Positions 34,984 through 47,557 are shown, counted from the stretch's first letter. The stretch: 64,000 nucleotides of DNA from Siphonodentalium dalli (GCA_032622095.1 CP136066.1:145979559-146043558), one strand, 5' to 3'. The notes: a model not told the origin generated them from the letters alone. Numbers and translations: made by a program.

Positions 34984-35142
34984 ACTGATATATTCCCATG
35001 TCTATATGCAGTTTAAATAGACTATAACTGGAAAATTGTGCCCCTCATTTTATACAAGCGAAATGGTTTTGAAAAATGAGATTATTTGAAAAATGAGATT
35101 ATTTGAAAATGCAGTTGGAATAGCCTCATATTCAGTCCTTAA

Positions 35143-35627
35143 AGGTACTCAATCCGAACAGAGGGTCCCCATCTCAACAGATTCCAACAACAACAATCCG
35201 ATCAGAGGGTCCTATATTACTATTTCTTTGGCTTTGGGGGTAAAAAATATTTGATTCGAGTCGAGGAACCCATCAAACAAAGCTCAGAGTTATTAGATAT
35301 TGATTTTTGAAATTTGTTATTTACTCGAGATGAGTACTAATAATTGCCTTCAACTGCCGTAATCTAATCTGCTCGGGATGTGTACACCAAAATCTATTCA
35401 AACAGACAAGGATGGATAACTCTGAAATCAAGTGGTAATAATAACGCAATTTTGACTGAGTTCTGGGCCAGAAAGTATTCCCGATAATGAAAAATAATAG
35501 ATTTCTAAAATCGATATCTAACAAATCTGAGCTTTGATGGGTGACTTCCTCGACTCGAATCAAATATTTTTGACCCCCGAAGCCATTGAAATAGTAATTG
35601 AGAGGAGTTTTATCGGATTGAGTACCT
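35143..35627. mobile_element. piggyBac-like MITE, copy 1
   Basis: TTAA flanks both ends, and the termini AGGTACTCAATCCGA and TCGGATTGAGTACCT are inverted repeats. The arms pair over much of the length (TATTACTATTTCTTTGGCTT versus AAGCCATTGAAATAGTAATT). TTAA target plus AGG/CCT-type ends suggests mobilisation by a piggyBac-type transposase. Copies 2 and 3 are at 36879 and 38081. Confidence 0.85.
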
Positions 35628-35699
35628 TTAAGTAATATATATAGGGTTGTGTTCTAATTAGTATGTGACTTTCACCACTGGTTTGTATTCACGAGCTGT

Positions 35700-35960
35700 G
35701 TTTATTTATAGTCCATGTAGTTTATACGAGGTGACGCTCAATGCGAACCTCTTGGTGGACATCGATGGGAAGACCGCTGTGCATGCGGATTGAGGCCGTT
35801 GGTGCTCGAGATTTAGTCATAACACATTGACAAATACAAATGGAAAATCTGATAGATTGGGTCGATCACATCGTTGGTAGCGTGTGTCCTTAACGCTATA
35901 CCGAAGACACATTGGCATTGAGCCACTACCAAATAAACTACCTGGTTTATAAAATAAACC
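35700..35960. repeat. Dispersed inverted-end repeat, copy 1
   Basis: TATAGTCCATGTAGTTTATA near 35709 and AATAAACTACCTGGTTTATA near 35930 are imperfect inverted ends. The part CGAGGTGACGCTCAATGCGA with TGGTGGACATCGATGGGAAG is found reversed at 62866-62935. The ends and age are unclear. Confidence 0.6.
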
Positions 35961-36874
35961 CACTTGGTGAATATGGCCCCAAATGTCTAATTTATCACTT
36001 ATCTTAGGCTAATATTGGTACTACCATCATATACTGTCAGTCTGACAAGGTATCTTTCTCATTATGAAATAAGCAGTCCATTTAATGTTATGATTTTGTG
36101 GTTGACAATTTAAAAGATAGTTACAATTGACATTACACCTTTTCACTAATGTTTTAATCTACCTGTCAATTTGTTAAAAACAACAACAGAACAATACTGA
36201 TCAAACAACCGTGTCTGGAAATAAGATATATATAGTCATTGTTTCATTTCCGATTTCATCTATGCATTGCCCGATTAAGGCAAAAGTGGACCGGACCAGA
36301 AAGTACCAGATCGAGGGGATTGCACCAGTCAAAATTGGTCCATGAGTGGCAGTCATGGTCCAGGGAAAGAGAGGACCGGTCCAGTATGGTCCATGCTGCA
36401 TCCCTATTGGTATGCAATACATAATTTGATGATGAAAGTAACCCTCATTCATTTAACATTCAATTTTATTGACCTGGAACTAATTTTAAATAACTACTAT
36501 ATTTGGTGCCTTCATAGTGAAATCATCTTCTCCTATAATACATTTTGGTGCCCATGTACATGTACCTATGATGTAGGATATTATTTTTTAACATACTGAA
36601 AATGTCTAACAGGCATCATGTTGATGTAAGGAATTACATACAATTGTCACCCACTTTCTTGATTTACAATACAGTAAAGAACCTTTTTAGTTTGTGACAA
36701 TAACAATTATTACCTAACCATCATGCAAACTAATGGATTAACTTGGATTTAATGATGAACTTAGAATCAGCACCAAGAGTTTTTTGCTTGTTTTAATATT
36801 TTTATTCAGATCTAACAAGAGTTAATGGGTAGTTTTCTCAGAAACTTCAAAGTCCTAATTCTTATATAAGTTTG
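35961..36874. other. No gene; possible hAT-type end near 36405
   Basis: On the minus strand TAGGGATGCAGCATGGACCA (about 36407-36388), followed by ACTGGACCGG and repeated GGACCAT phrases to about 36285, has the look of a worn hAT terminus. There is no partner end and no coding sequence. Confidence 0.35.
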
Positions 36875-36878
36875 TTAA

Positions 36879-37346
36879 AGGTACTCAATCCGATTAAGAA
36901 CCCCTAAATTACTATTTCTTTGGCTTCGGGGGGTGAAAAAATATTTGATTCCAGCCGATGAACCCACACATTAAAGCTCAGTGATCAGATATTGATTTTT
37001 GAAATCCGTTAATTTCTCGAGATTTGGGCCTGTAATTTAGTCTGTCTCGTGGTCAGACAAATTGCGAGTGTAAGATGAATAACCCTAAAATTAAATTGTT
37101 AGTTATTAACAATAATAACCACTTGATTTTAGAGTTATCCATCTTACACCAGCAATTTGTCTGTTTGACCACAAGGCAGACTAAATCACTGGCCCAAATC
37201 TTGAGAAATTAACGAACTTCAAAAATCGATATCTGATCACTCTGAGCTTTGATGTTTGGTTCCTCGACTCAATTAAATATTTTTTACCCCCCCCCCTGAA
37301 GCCAATGAAATAGTAATTTAGGGGTGCTAAATCTGATTGAGTGCCT
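36879..37346. mobile_element. piggyBac-like MITE, copy 2
   Basis: TTAA lies on both sides (36875-36878 and 37347-37350), with termini AGGTACTCAATCCGAT and ATCTGATTGAGTGCCT. It is a near-complete palindrome centred near 37105, where a TTAACAATAATAACCAC stretch lies. The internal text matches copy 1 with moderate divergence. Confidence 0.9.
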
Positions 37347-37350
37347 TTAA

Positions 37351-38076
37351 CATATTTTGAGAAATAACTTTACTGAAGTGACTCAACAGCCTAAATTTAC
37401 AATAGGCTGAGAAATGGTTATATACTGACTCTATATACCTTGAAAAAACTCATTGAACTAATACAAATGACAAATGGAACTCAGAAAATGGATTCCTTTT
37501 TCCCCACATAATGTAATAATGAAAAGCATTTCTGGATATAATACAAATAAAGGGCATTGGTGAAGGAACTTAGAAAATCATTGTTATATCATCTTTGAGC
37601 ATATAGATTTTTCTTGATAAATCTATTCTGATCCTTGTAAAGAAATAGAACAGAAAACCACAGAGCAGGTACATGTACTAGGATCGAAGCATAATGTTAA
37701 TGTATGGTGTTTAAAGTGAATGGGATTATATTTGGTTCAAATTAATTTTCTTATCATTGCCACTGTATTTCTAGTCATTACTTATGATTTCACAAATTTA
37801 ATCTAGTAACAATGATTATGGATTCAAGAATAATCAGTCTAGTCATAATTTGCTTGTCTTAGTCATAATTTACCTAATCAGTCTTGTCGTAATTTGCTTG
37901 TCTTAGTCATAATTTACCTGCATGGTGAAACAAGAATTTATTCTCTTTTTGTTAATTTGTTTTCGTTTTCTGCATTTTACAGTTTGTTTAAAATTTAAAA
38001 GTTTTGAATATTTGAAGATGTATTTATGTTTCAATACCTTCAGTTATAACAGTTAATGTACCATACAAAATTTTAT
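37351..38076. other. No feature seen
   Basis: This is AT-rich spacer with a short local duplication of CTTAGTCATAATTTACCT and TCAGTCTTGTCGTAATTT-like text near 37835-37920. Confidence 0.45.
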
Positions 38077-38080
38077 TTAA

Positions 38081-38325
38081 AGGTACTCAATCCGATCAGA
38101 TGGTCCCCATTTCAAGTTATAAAAAAAAACATTTCTTTAAAATAATGCTTTAGTTATCAGAATTGATTAATCACAACAAAATAATGCTAACCATTGTCAA
38201 CTATGGTATAAAATTTCCCAAAACGTGTTATTCATCAACATGTTCTTCAACGAAATTTGGCCCTATTTTCAATACAAAGCCACTTGATTTTAAAGTTATC
38301 CATATTCATCTGCAATTTTCCATGT
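38081..38325 (+). mobile_element. piggyBac-like MITE, copy 3 (right end lost)
   Basis: TTAA at 38077-38080 precedes AGGTACTCAATCCGATCAGA. GCCACTTGATTTTAAAGTTA and TCATCTGCAATTTTCC match internal parts of copy 2. The right terminus is absent. Confidence 0.7.
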
Positions 38326-39798
38326 TATATACCATTTGAAAGAGGAAGCTCCAAAACATTGTATTATTAACTGATCCGCTTGAATAAACTGGGAACATGT
38401 TGCTTTTGTTGAGGTACTATTATAAAGGTGTGTCCTGCATTTACTTTTGATCTTGACTTTACTATAAAGTCTATTATACTCAATGGAAGAGGAATAACTA
38501 TCTATTTGTTTGAATTTTGATGCATTCTGGGTTGACAAGGGGGTGGAGTCTGGAAATGAATCTCTACGACTTGGTGGACAGTTCCAGGCCACAGCTGTTT
38601 TGTATTTTTGTGGAATATTTTGTTTTTATTTGCTCTTCCAAATGGTATATAATATGGAATAATGTGATCTGGGCATTCAAAATTAAGTGGGGCTTTAATA
38701 ATATTTGTCATAAAAGGTGACATGGACCCCACAGACCATCTTTAGATTTGTTTTAATCATTTTTCTTTGTATATGTATTGTACATATTTATATATGCTTC
38801 TATTTCTATTTCATTCTATTCTGCTATCTAGACATGGGCTCTAATCCTCTTGCATATATATCTGTGGATTATTGCCTATCCTAAATATACCTATTTACTT
38901 TTATGTAACATCTACATGTGGCTAGGTGTGAATATGTAGCCAATAAAAATACTATGTTGAATTGGATATTTGGCAATTCGAGATGGAAACAGTTTGTAAC
39001 CAGCCAGCTTGCAGACTCGTTCACAACGGTTTTCATGCTTGATTACCCGAATATCCATCAATATGTGCAGGGTATTATTATCCCCATTGTCATTCAATAC
39101 ACCAATAACTTACAATGGGGATAAACATAACCCCTGTATGTTTTGTTGGATATTCAGTTAATTCAATCCACCAATAAATTAAAAGAAATTTTTTGAGAAC
39201 CACAATACATTCTTTGAATTGAGATATCATTTTTGCTGTGGTAACAGTGGGGTTAGTTGTAACAGCGCCAGAACAATTTCCTGCTAACTGTGTCAATAGA
39301 AAACTAAAGTAAGCAGCTCTCAACCAATCAGACCTGTTCAACAAAGATTCAACTTGAACTACAATTACAACCCCCTCCAACATACCTGGTATGGGAAAGA
39401 AATTTAAATTTATACAATATGCGAATATGTGTGTTTCTCATTGTAAAACAAACATCGGACAAAATATTGTGTCCATACAAATCAGGAATATTTACCTGCA
39501 AAATGTCAGTCCGTTATTACAGATATAGCAATTTACCAATTTTTAGATTGAATGGTGTTTTTGATTTTGCTCTCTCATAAGTTTATGAAAAAACATATTC
39601 ACCTTAAAGACTTATTTTTTAATATACATTTTCACTCATTTAAAGACGTAGTTTTTACAAAGTTCAATTATTGTAACCTTTAAAGTGATGTGAAACACTA
39701 TAAGAAGGGTGATCAAATAGAAATGTAGAATAATTATGCTCAAAGTAGTTATTTTTACGAATATATTTCCAAATTTTCAACAAACACCGTCATTATAT
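38326..39798. other. No gene; small inverted pair near 39.1 kb
   Basis: CAGGGTATTATTATCCCCAT (39068) and ATGGGGATAAACATAACCCC (39116) form a short inverted repeat. 39680-39725 is the reverse of the 33.37-kb repeat. I see no exon that I can support. Confidence 0.4.
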
Positions 39799-39934
39799 GT
39801 TATTGTGGTGGTTGACAGTAACATGGTGTGACATTGACGGCTTGGAGTTTAACTGAGTCGCAAAGTGACGAGGTTGAACATACGTTCCAAGCTGTCATTG
39901 TCACACCATGTTACTGTCAATCCACCACAATAAC
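39799..39934. mobile_element. Short foldback MITE, family M3
   Basis: GTTATTGTGGTGG, TTGACAGTAACATGGTGTGA and CA on the left (39799-39838) pair with TGTCACACCATGTTACTGTC, AATCCACCACAATAAC on the right (39896-39934), with one bulged base. The loop has AACTGAGTCGCAAAGTGACG. No second copy was noticed in the window. Confidence 0.85.
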
Positions 39935-39975
39935 GACAGTCCCAGTCTTCTTAGAAACTGATGATTTTTTTTTTC

Positions 39976-40105
39976 AGTGCAATTGTTTTCTGTTACAAAA
40001 TGACATGGCATTGGAAATATTTGCAATAGGAACTCAGACATCAGATCACACACCTACCTGGACCTTGTATTTGGAGGACCCACCCCCCCCCCACTCATAC
40101 CCTTG
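39976..40105 (+). CDS. Candidate terminal exon
   Basis: A strong acceptor (a 10-T tract then CAG, ending 39975/39976) precedes an open stretch (QNDMALEIFAIGTQTSD, then TPTWTLYLEDPPPPHSYP) and a stop at 40105. AATAAA follows at about 40128. The arrangement fits a last exon with a poly(A) signal, but the peptide is not recognised and no upstream exon can be connected with confidence. The proline run comes from a poly-C tract, which weakens the case. Confidence 0.3.
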
Positions 40106-41371
40106 ACAAGTGGGCCAGTTTCTACCAAATAAAATTCTTATGTATATCATCATTGGAGATATTTGTATCAGATATTTTCTGCTGACTCCTATGATTTGTG
40201 TTGCGTGTCATGAGCTGATGTTGAAATTATTTTGTGTGATAAAACTTACTGATTGCAGCTATTGTATATTATATGCTGTGTGATCTCACTACTCAATTGT
40301 GATGACTGTTAATAATGTTTTTATTAAATCTATCATGAAAAGTTGCTTTGTAGAATTCTTAATCCCACTTGGAACAGTAAGGGTTAATTGGGTTGACAAA
40401 ATTTAAAGATGTCTACACCACTGTCAAGTTCCATGATTATATTCTAATAATAATAATAATAATACACCCACTACATTCACACAATTAGTGCCCGTAAGAA
40501 TCAGTACAAATCACCATATAGCTTAAACAAACATTTCCAAGGTTTATCAATCAATAACTCTTCATAAAAAGCAATGTACCACCTGCTTCACTTTAAGCCA
40601 ATCACTTGCAAGCACTCCCTTTTACTTTCATTCTGAGCTACTGTGCCTAAATTATGCACATTTCTGATCTAATATATGTACATAAGATAATATTAATTCA
40701 AATTAATCTACCATCTTCCTGAGAAAATTCTATGAATAGCACATGTGGTTAACATTAACATTAGCTGTTAAACTCTTCTGGATTTAACTGACTTATTTAA
40801 GTATTAATAATAATGTTGTCCCATTCTGTTAAGTTTTGAGTATAACAACAGGTAAAATTATTTTTATTAAAGAACCAAATCTAATTTTATTCTCACAAAA
40901 GAGGCAGAAAACACCTCAGCTGTATGATGTGCTATGTTATGGCTCATGCCCGTGTAAAATATACTATGCCAAAAGCCATGTGAACCCATGTAAATTCAAA
41001 GTAAAGGCACGGTGAACCACAATTACAGTATATTCTGGTAAATACTGGTGTATTACCATTACATACAAAACATAAATAAACTTGGGAGCCTGTGTACCAG
41101 CAGATGAGCATATTGATTACAGATTGATTGCATGGACTCCCATGTGCACGTACATTGAAGAGTTGTTTCAATTTTTGTGCCCCAGCATTCTGAAAGAAAA
41201 GGGGGACTACAGAAACGGGCTCAGTCCGTACATACATACATCCATGCGTTCGTTCGTCCGTACATCCGTTTGTCTATCACACTTCTGAGTGCCTTGATGG
41301 TGTAATTATTTACTACATATTTCATCTCAGATATTTGAAACTTCAGGATATTGTTGCCCAAATATTGAATA
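40106..41371. other. No gene; microsatellite and GTCCGT repeat head
   Basis: An (AAT)n tract lies at about 40446-40462. Near 41180-41285 CAGCATTCTGAAAGAAAAGG, GGGGACTACAGAAA and CGTTCGTTCGTCCGTACATC are the head of another repeat of the GTCCGTC type. Nothing coding is supported. Confidence 0.4.
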
Positions 41372-41640
41372 CTAGCAGATTAGCCCGCCACTGGCGTGGT
41401 TCGTCTAGTGGCTTTGTTCGAAAGAGCAATTGCAACAGCTTCCGAGACACGTGTGCTGCACCTAGGTGTAAAATTTCGTCGAAGTTGCCATTTCCGCGGT
41501 GTTTTGCTAGCCCGAGCGATTTGAGAGAAAAACCAGTGTGTGTATGAAACATTCAAGAACATATTTATTTTAAATATATATAATAATGCCTGCGCTGCAT
41601 GGTGCTTCTAAAACGACGCGAATAACCATCTTGAATATAG
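41372..41640 (-). mobile_element. Helitron-like 3' end, third type (extent uncertain)
   Basis: On the minus strand CGCCAGTGGCG (a hairpin), then GGCTAATCTG, then CTAG (41372-41375) followed by T, has the same architecture as H1 and H2. The sequence to the right (GAAGTTGCCATTTCCGCGG, GAGACACGTGTGCTGCACC) is presumably its interior. The 5' end is not identified, so the end coordinate is a guess. Confidence 0.5.
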
Positions 41641-41719
41641 TCAATTTTCAACAACTAATACAACCGGTATTAACAATGTTTCGCAATAAATGTTTTTGAA
41701 TGTTTGATACGCATAATGG

Positions 41720-41724
<5 letters not shown>

Positions 41725-41755
<31 letters not shown>
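41725..41755. repeat. (AT)n microsatellite
   Basis: This is an uninterrupted AT dinucleotide run of about 28 bp. Confidence 0.95.
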
Positions 41756-41757
<2 letters not shown>

Positions 41758-42237
41758 CAGATTATTGGAACACTGCGAAAAAGACAAATAAAAAAAATAT
41801 AACGGTACTTTTTGTTAACAGCATCAGTTTGCCCTAACAGCATCATAGCAATTCAGCAGGACCCAACCGCATCATAGCACATTAGCAGGATCACTTGGCC
41901 AGGGGTGTTACTATAGAGAATGAAGTGGGTGTAATTATATTATTATATATCCCAGATAGCATGACTTCGTTGGGCCAACGTTGGCATAATATCGGCACGG
42001 TTGGCATTAGGTTTGGTTGTATGGGTTGACGTTGTTGGTCATTGGTTGGTCCAGCGTATTTCTACCCAACCGTTGAAAATGTAAATCGGTCCAACATTGG
42101 GCCGACGCGAACATCATCGTGCCAACGGAATTATCTGCAGTAAATTGGTTGGGTTGGCGTGGTTGGCCAAATGTATTAGTCCCAGTCGTTGCGTTGGCCC
42201 ATGCATGCAACATTTGGTAAACGCCAACATGAACAAG

Positions 42238-42930
42238 GGTCAAATTATTTGGACCAGTCACTGCTGAACTATGAGCAACTATACATTGAATATAAATTTA
42301 TAATTTACTCACCAGTCACCACAAATTCAATAAATGAAATTTTGCAAATGATTATGATGAAGGGGCTACATGAATCATGTGTCCTTTTTCTTCTGTTCTT
42401 GGATGGTTGATGGGGACTACCTTGAGAGTGGCTCGTCTTTGCTACCAGCATTGCTGGTATGTTGACATTTGAGGCAGTCACTTGTGAGATGGTTCTCGAC
42501 AGACATCCAGGAACACTTGATATTATCCAAAGAATTTCTGCTAACTAGTTGTGAACAGCAGTTTAATGTTTTCTCTATAATTTGTATTATATAGTTTAAG
42601 TGCTAGCAAATGGGAGGAATGCAAACTAAATTATGTTAACCACACATGTGCAGACTTATTCTAAGCATCACTTAAAAAAAATATTTTTGTCTTGAATGTT
42701 TGTTTATGATTCTTCCATGTTATTTATACAAAATTAGGTATTTGGACATTTGCGATTAACTTAATCCTTATATGAAGGATTGGGAGGTTCGTAGGTGTCC
42801 AAATGATAGGGCTCCCCTTGGTATAGGGTCAAATTATTTGGACCAGTCACTGCTGAACTATGAGCAACCATACATTGAATATAAATTTATAATTTACTCA
42901 CCAGTCACCACAAATTCAATAAATGAAATT
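42238..42930 (+). repeat. Direct repeat of ~105 bp (two copies)
   Basis: 42238-42342 and 42826-42930 are the same apart from single changes. They run from GGGTCAAATTATTTGGACCA to CAATAAATGAAATT, with CTGCTGAACTATGAGCAAC between. The 480 bp between them shows nothing recognisable. This could be a segmental copy or the two ends of an element. Confidence 0.9.
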
Positions 42931-44017
42931 GAATTCAGACATGGTACCCCTCTCGATTTAATATTGGAAGTCTTGTCATCACAAGGTGACTTACTTCAAT
43001 CGTGTCTAATAATAATAATTGTCCATGACTAAAATTATCTAATAGTCATCAAAAATTAAATAAATGGTACTTCTCTAAATTATTCATCATTATAAATTGA
43101 CCCGATAAACATTATTCTTACTATTAGTAGTACTACTAGTAGTATATCCTATACTAGCCACTGTTGATGAGATAGCAAATATGGTAAACATGTACATGGG
43201 TGGGTGGTGCTGCAGTGAGCCCCTTGATTCTTTGATCACAGGCGATTGGTCCATGGGGGATACTCCTGGTGCGTGTCACAGATACTGCACTTGGTAGGTG
43301 TCCCTTGAGGGATCGGGAGCTGGTGGATGAAGATCGGGGGTTCTATGATGGTGCTTCCCACCAATTATTATTATCGTATACCTCTAGCGTCTTGGTAAAA
43401 ACTTCTTAAAAAACGGCGAATTGGAGCTACAAATTACACGTACTTGTACTGTTCATTAAGTGGTATTGTAATAATAGAAACCATAGGCATTCACCGACCT
43501 GAAATTTATGACTGATCCATTATAATAGGATCATTTTTGGATAAAAGCATCTAACTGATATTAAAGTGGTATAGTGGACTCATTCTTTTACTGAACTGAG
43601 AATGGGAGAGAAAACTAAATTTTACTAATCCTTAAGCAGGATCTTTATACCACTACAGTCATGTATTTCTATATATTTCGCAAAATAAGTTTTGGAAATA
43701 GACACAATTTCTTACATTCACTCAAGATACACTTCTAAGCCAGTTCTTTATACAATTATTATATTTTCTACATATACCGTATATGCAGAACTCTACCCTT
43801 CAACTGGACACAATACATGTCCAGAGGATGATGTATTACTTTTGTTTTCTTTATTTTTGTTTATTTGCTGTGTGTATAAATCTTATAGATTTCACATGTA
43901 TGGAAAACATATTTGTCAGTAGAGCAGATGCCAATCATAAATTTCTGATGTATCAAATTTCCAACCTTTTCTTGCCCCCTGGACGCAGGAGTTTCCATTT
44001 GGTAACACACATACCCA
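42931..44017. other. No gene; possible LINE 5' leader in the last part
   Basis: A short AGTAGTACTACTAGTAGTA patch lies near 43125. Frames of 76 and 80 codons at 43692-44025 overlap one another, have no motif, and probably lie in the LINE leader or its flank. The LINE 5' boundary is not visible. Confidence 0.4.
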
Positions 44018-47000
44018 ATGGTTAGCCTAGAGCTCTATAGGGCAAGAGTTGGAACTTTCTACACCAGAGCTATCAGATTGACAAAGAATCGTAGGCTAAG
44101 TGAAGCGCAGACGCATTCATTTATATTCTTACTTAAATTGCACTCAAGTGGAATGTCAATGAAGAAAGCATTCATTCTAACACTACTTATAGAAATGGTA
44201 TTCTCTGAATCAAAACCTCCACCAATGCACAATAGCTGTTATAAAACCATGAGAAATAAGGATGATTGCTTGAAAAAATCTCAAAAAGACAAACTTGGTT
44301 TACTGTTGGCTAATAATAAACTAGTATTTTTAATGATCATCTGCCTACTGCTAATAGTCCTAGCAAATGATATTCATATGAATCCTGGTCCAACCTTTGA
44401 AACAAAACCCCAATTATTAAAAATTTTGTCGTTAAACATTCAAAGCCTCAAACCAAAAATCGATATATTAAGTGCAGAATCGGAAGATTATGATATATTA
44501 GCTCTTACCGAAACGTGGTTGGACAGTACAGTTGACAACTCTGAGCTATCAATACCAGGATTCCACGAACCTATCCGTATGGACAGGCAAGGCAAACAGG
44601 GAGGAGGAGTAGCAATTTATATCAGGAATACGATTGCATACAGACAATTAAATGACCCAGAAATACAGGTACCTTCACTAGAGGCAGCATGGGTGGTTAT
44701 ATTTTCTAGTAAATTAAATCTTTCTTTTGGATGCATTTATCGGCCTCCAAATATCTCCAATTGGGAAAGTATTGAGATGTCTATTGGAACGGTCAGGGAC
44801 CATGGGCGAGACATAATAGTATGTGGAGATTTTAATGAGAATCAGCTGTACGGCCCAGGCAAAGAGATAGGACACCTTAAGGGGAAGTTTGAACTAAAAC
44901 AATTAGTTAGCCAGCCCACACACTTCACAGAAACAAGTGCAACGTTAATTGATCTTGTCTTGACAAATAACCCCAGTATCGTGGATAATACTGAAGTCAT
45001 TGGCTCATTTATCCCATCACAGCAAATAAGATACCACTGTCCTGTCCTAATCAAATTAAAAGCACCCCAAAAACGAAAGAATGAGTTATTGGAAAGAATT
45101 GTTTGGGATTACTCAGACGCAAATTATGATGCTATTAATGACCAAATTAATAAATGGAATTTCAGAAAGGAACTAAAAAACTTGCCCCTAAACCAAATAA
45201 CCAATAAAGTAACTAATGTAATAATGCAGACTGTTAAAGAAAATATCCCACATAAACAAGTTAAAATAAGAAGTGATACCCCACCTTGGTTAACCTGTGG
45301 TATTAGAAAGTTAATTCGAAAAAGAAAGAGGTCACATAAATTGGCCAAGAAAACACAAAATATAAATAACTGGGCAAAATTCCGAGCTATTCGTAATGAA
45401 GTTGTAGATGCAATAAGAAAAGCTAAAAGGGACTACATATCTAAGAATGAAATAATACTAAATAATGAAAATACTGAATCTTCAATATGGTGGAAAACGA
45501 TGAATAAATTTGTCATGAATGAAACTCGTAAACAAATCCCCCCATTGCAGTCAGACGGTAGCTTCCTGACAGAAAACTTTCAGAAAGCTGAATGCCTTAA
45601 TACTCACTTTTGTGAGATATCATCATTAAATGATAAGAATAGATTAGTGCCAAAATTGGATCATGATAAGGGAAAACCCAAACTTGACCACATAAAATTA
45701 AATTATGATGATGTATTCACTGCATTAAAATCACAAAATCCAGCAAAAGCAATTGGACCCGACTCAATTAGCCCCAAGGTACTCAAATACTGTGCGGAAT
45801 CCCTATGTGCACCTTTGTTACATATATTCAACATATTTCTGGAAAATTCATTTTTTCCATCTGAGTGGAAACAAGCTAACGTTGTCCCTATATTTAAGAA
45901 AGGTGACCCAGCTATTCCCAGTAACTACCGACCAGTATCATTACTCAGTTGCTTGTCAAAGGCATTTGAAAGATGCATATATAATAAAGTAATAACATTT
46001 ATCCATGGACATAGGCTAATTTCAAATTTACAATCTGGCTTCACTGCAGGCGATGGTGCGGTATTCCAGTTAACGGATATATATGACCATATTAGCAACT
46101 CACTTGACAATGGGAAAGAAGTTCGGTGCACTTTTATGGATATAAGTAAGGCCTTCGATAAAGTATGGCATAAGGGTTTAATAAGAAAATTGGAATTCAT
46201 TGGAATTGAAGGCAAATTACTGAGGCTGATGCAAAACTATCTTTCTCATAGAGAGCAACGCGTAGTGCTAGAAAATACTACATCAGAGTGGGGTAAGATC
46301 AATGCTGGGGTCCCTCAAGGATCCATAATTGGGCCTTTACTCTTTCTTATTTACATAAATGACATAACAGATGGTGTTATCAGTAATATACGTTTGTTTG
46401 CTGATGACACTTCAATATATTTAGCAGTGGAAGACCCAGTTCTAGCTGCAAACTTATTAAATGAGGATATGAACAAAATCTCAGATTGGGCAAACAAATG
46501 GTTGGTTACTTTCAACCCTCAAAAAACAGAGACTATGTTGATTTCCCGTAAAAAGAATGAAACTTACCATCCAACTCTTAACCTATCTGGAGTGACCATC
46601 CAAGAAGTAAAAATACACAAACACTTGGGATTGACATTTAATGATCATGGTGAGTGGAGTAATCATATCGAGGACATACTTTCCCGGGCATGGAAAAGAG
46701 TGGGTATCCTTAGAAAACATAAATTTCAACTGAACAGGAGAGCACTTGAAAGGATATATACTGCGTTCATTCGACCCCTATTAGAATATGCTGGCCCTGT
46801 TTGGGACAATTGCTCAGCTGAAGATTCAAGATTATTAGAAGAATTACAATATGAAGCTGCCAGAATTGTCACTGGGGCAACAAGAAGTTTAAAAAAGGAA
46901 AAACTCCTTGAAGAGGCAGGGTGGTAGACACTTGCAGCCCGCAGAAAAAAGGCCAAACTGATACAATTTCTGAAAATGAAAATTGGTAAAGCACCATCAT

Positions 47001-47557
47001 ATCTCTACCACCTATTCCCCAAAACGTCGCGATCAGCAGACAACTATGATATGAGATATATTCCCTTACGGGTACCTCCATATAATTACAATGCTTATAG
47101 GGACACTTTTCTCCCTTCAACAACTATCGAATGGAACAAATTGCCTGATGATGAAAAAAACTGTACCACCCTAGAAGAATTTAAATCACTTATATACACA
47201 GATGCCTCCGAACCAAAATCGTATTATTACACAGCAACTAGTAGAGAAAGCCAAATTTATCATACTAGGATAAGAACGAAGTGTAGCAATTTGAATTCAG
47301 ATTTGAAAGAAAATTATCTCAAAGATGACCCATCATGTGCATGTGGAAGCATTGAAACTGCGGGGCACTACCTCTTATACTGCCGACTATTTAGGGAGCA
47401 AAGAATAAAATTCCTTGAGAACTTACCATATACAATAACATGTGATATACTACTGAAAGGATCTGATAATTTATCAGCGGAAGAAAATGAGAACATATTT
47501 CTAGCAGTTGGACTCTATATTGACAGAACCGGTAGATTTCATAAATACTGCCACTGA
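44018..47557 (+). mobile_element. CR1/L2-like non-LTR retrotransposon (LINE B)
   Basis: This is a nearly intact APE-type LINE. A single long reading frame encodes endonuclease and reverse transcriptase, interrupted by one TAG. The reverse transcriptase text (NYRPVSLLSCLSKAFE, MDISKAFDKVWH, GVPQGS, FADDT) is typical of the CR1/L2/jockey group. ORF1 is not seen. It lies inside the TTGGGCCAACG TIR element, so it inserted later. Confidence 0.85.
44018..47557 (+). pseudogene. LINE B endonuclease/reverse transcriptase with one in-frame stop
   Basis: Residues 1-110 include a basic start and a hydrophobic stretch (KLVFLMIICLLLIVLA, 101-116). DIHMNPGP follows at 118-125. The endonuclease has LNIQSLKPK (139-147), TETW (164-167), YRPPN (241-245) and GDFN (270-273); the last motif is RYHCP near 338, where the family usually has an Asp just before the His. 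The reverse transcriptase has AIGPDSISPK (578), the motif A Asp at 708, VPQGS (765-769) and FADD (794-797). The frame stops with TAG at 46925-46927 and continues in the same frame (TLAARRKK) to a Cys/His end (CACGSIETAGHYLLYC) and TGA at 47555-47557. Total length without the stop would be about 1,179 codons, normal for the family. A single point change to TAG is the simplest explanation. Confidence 0.85.

Noticed and set aside
43180-43380. GC-richer patch that might be a SINE or exon
   Set aside because: No polymerase III boxes, no splice pair and no long frame; nothing supports either reading.
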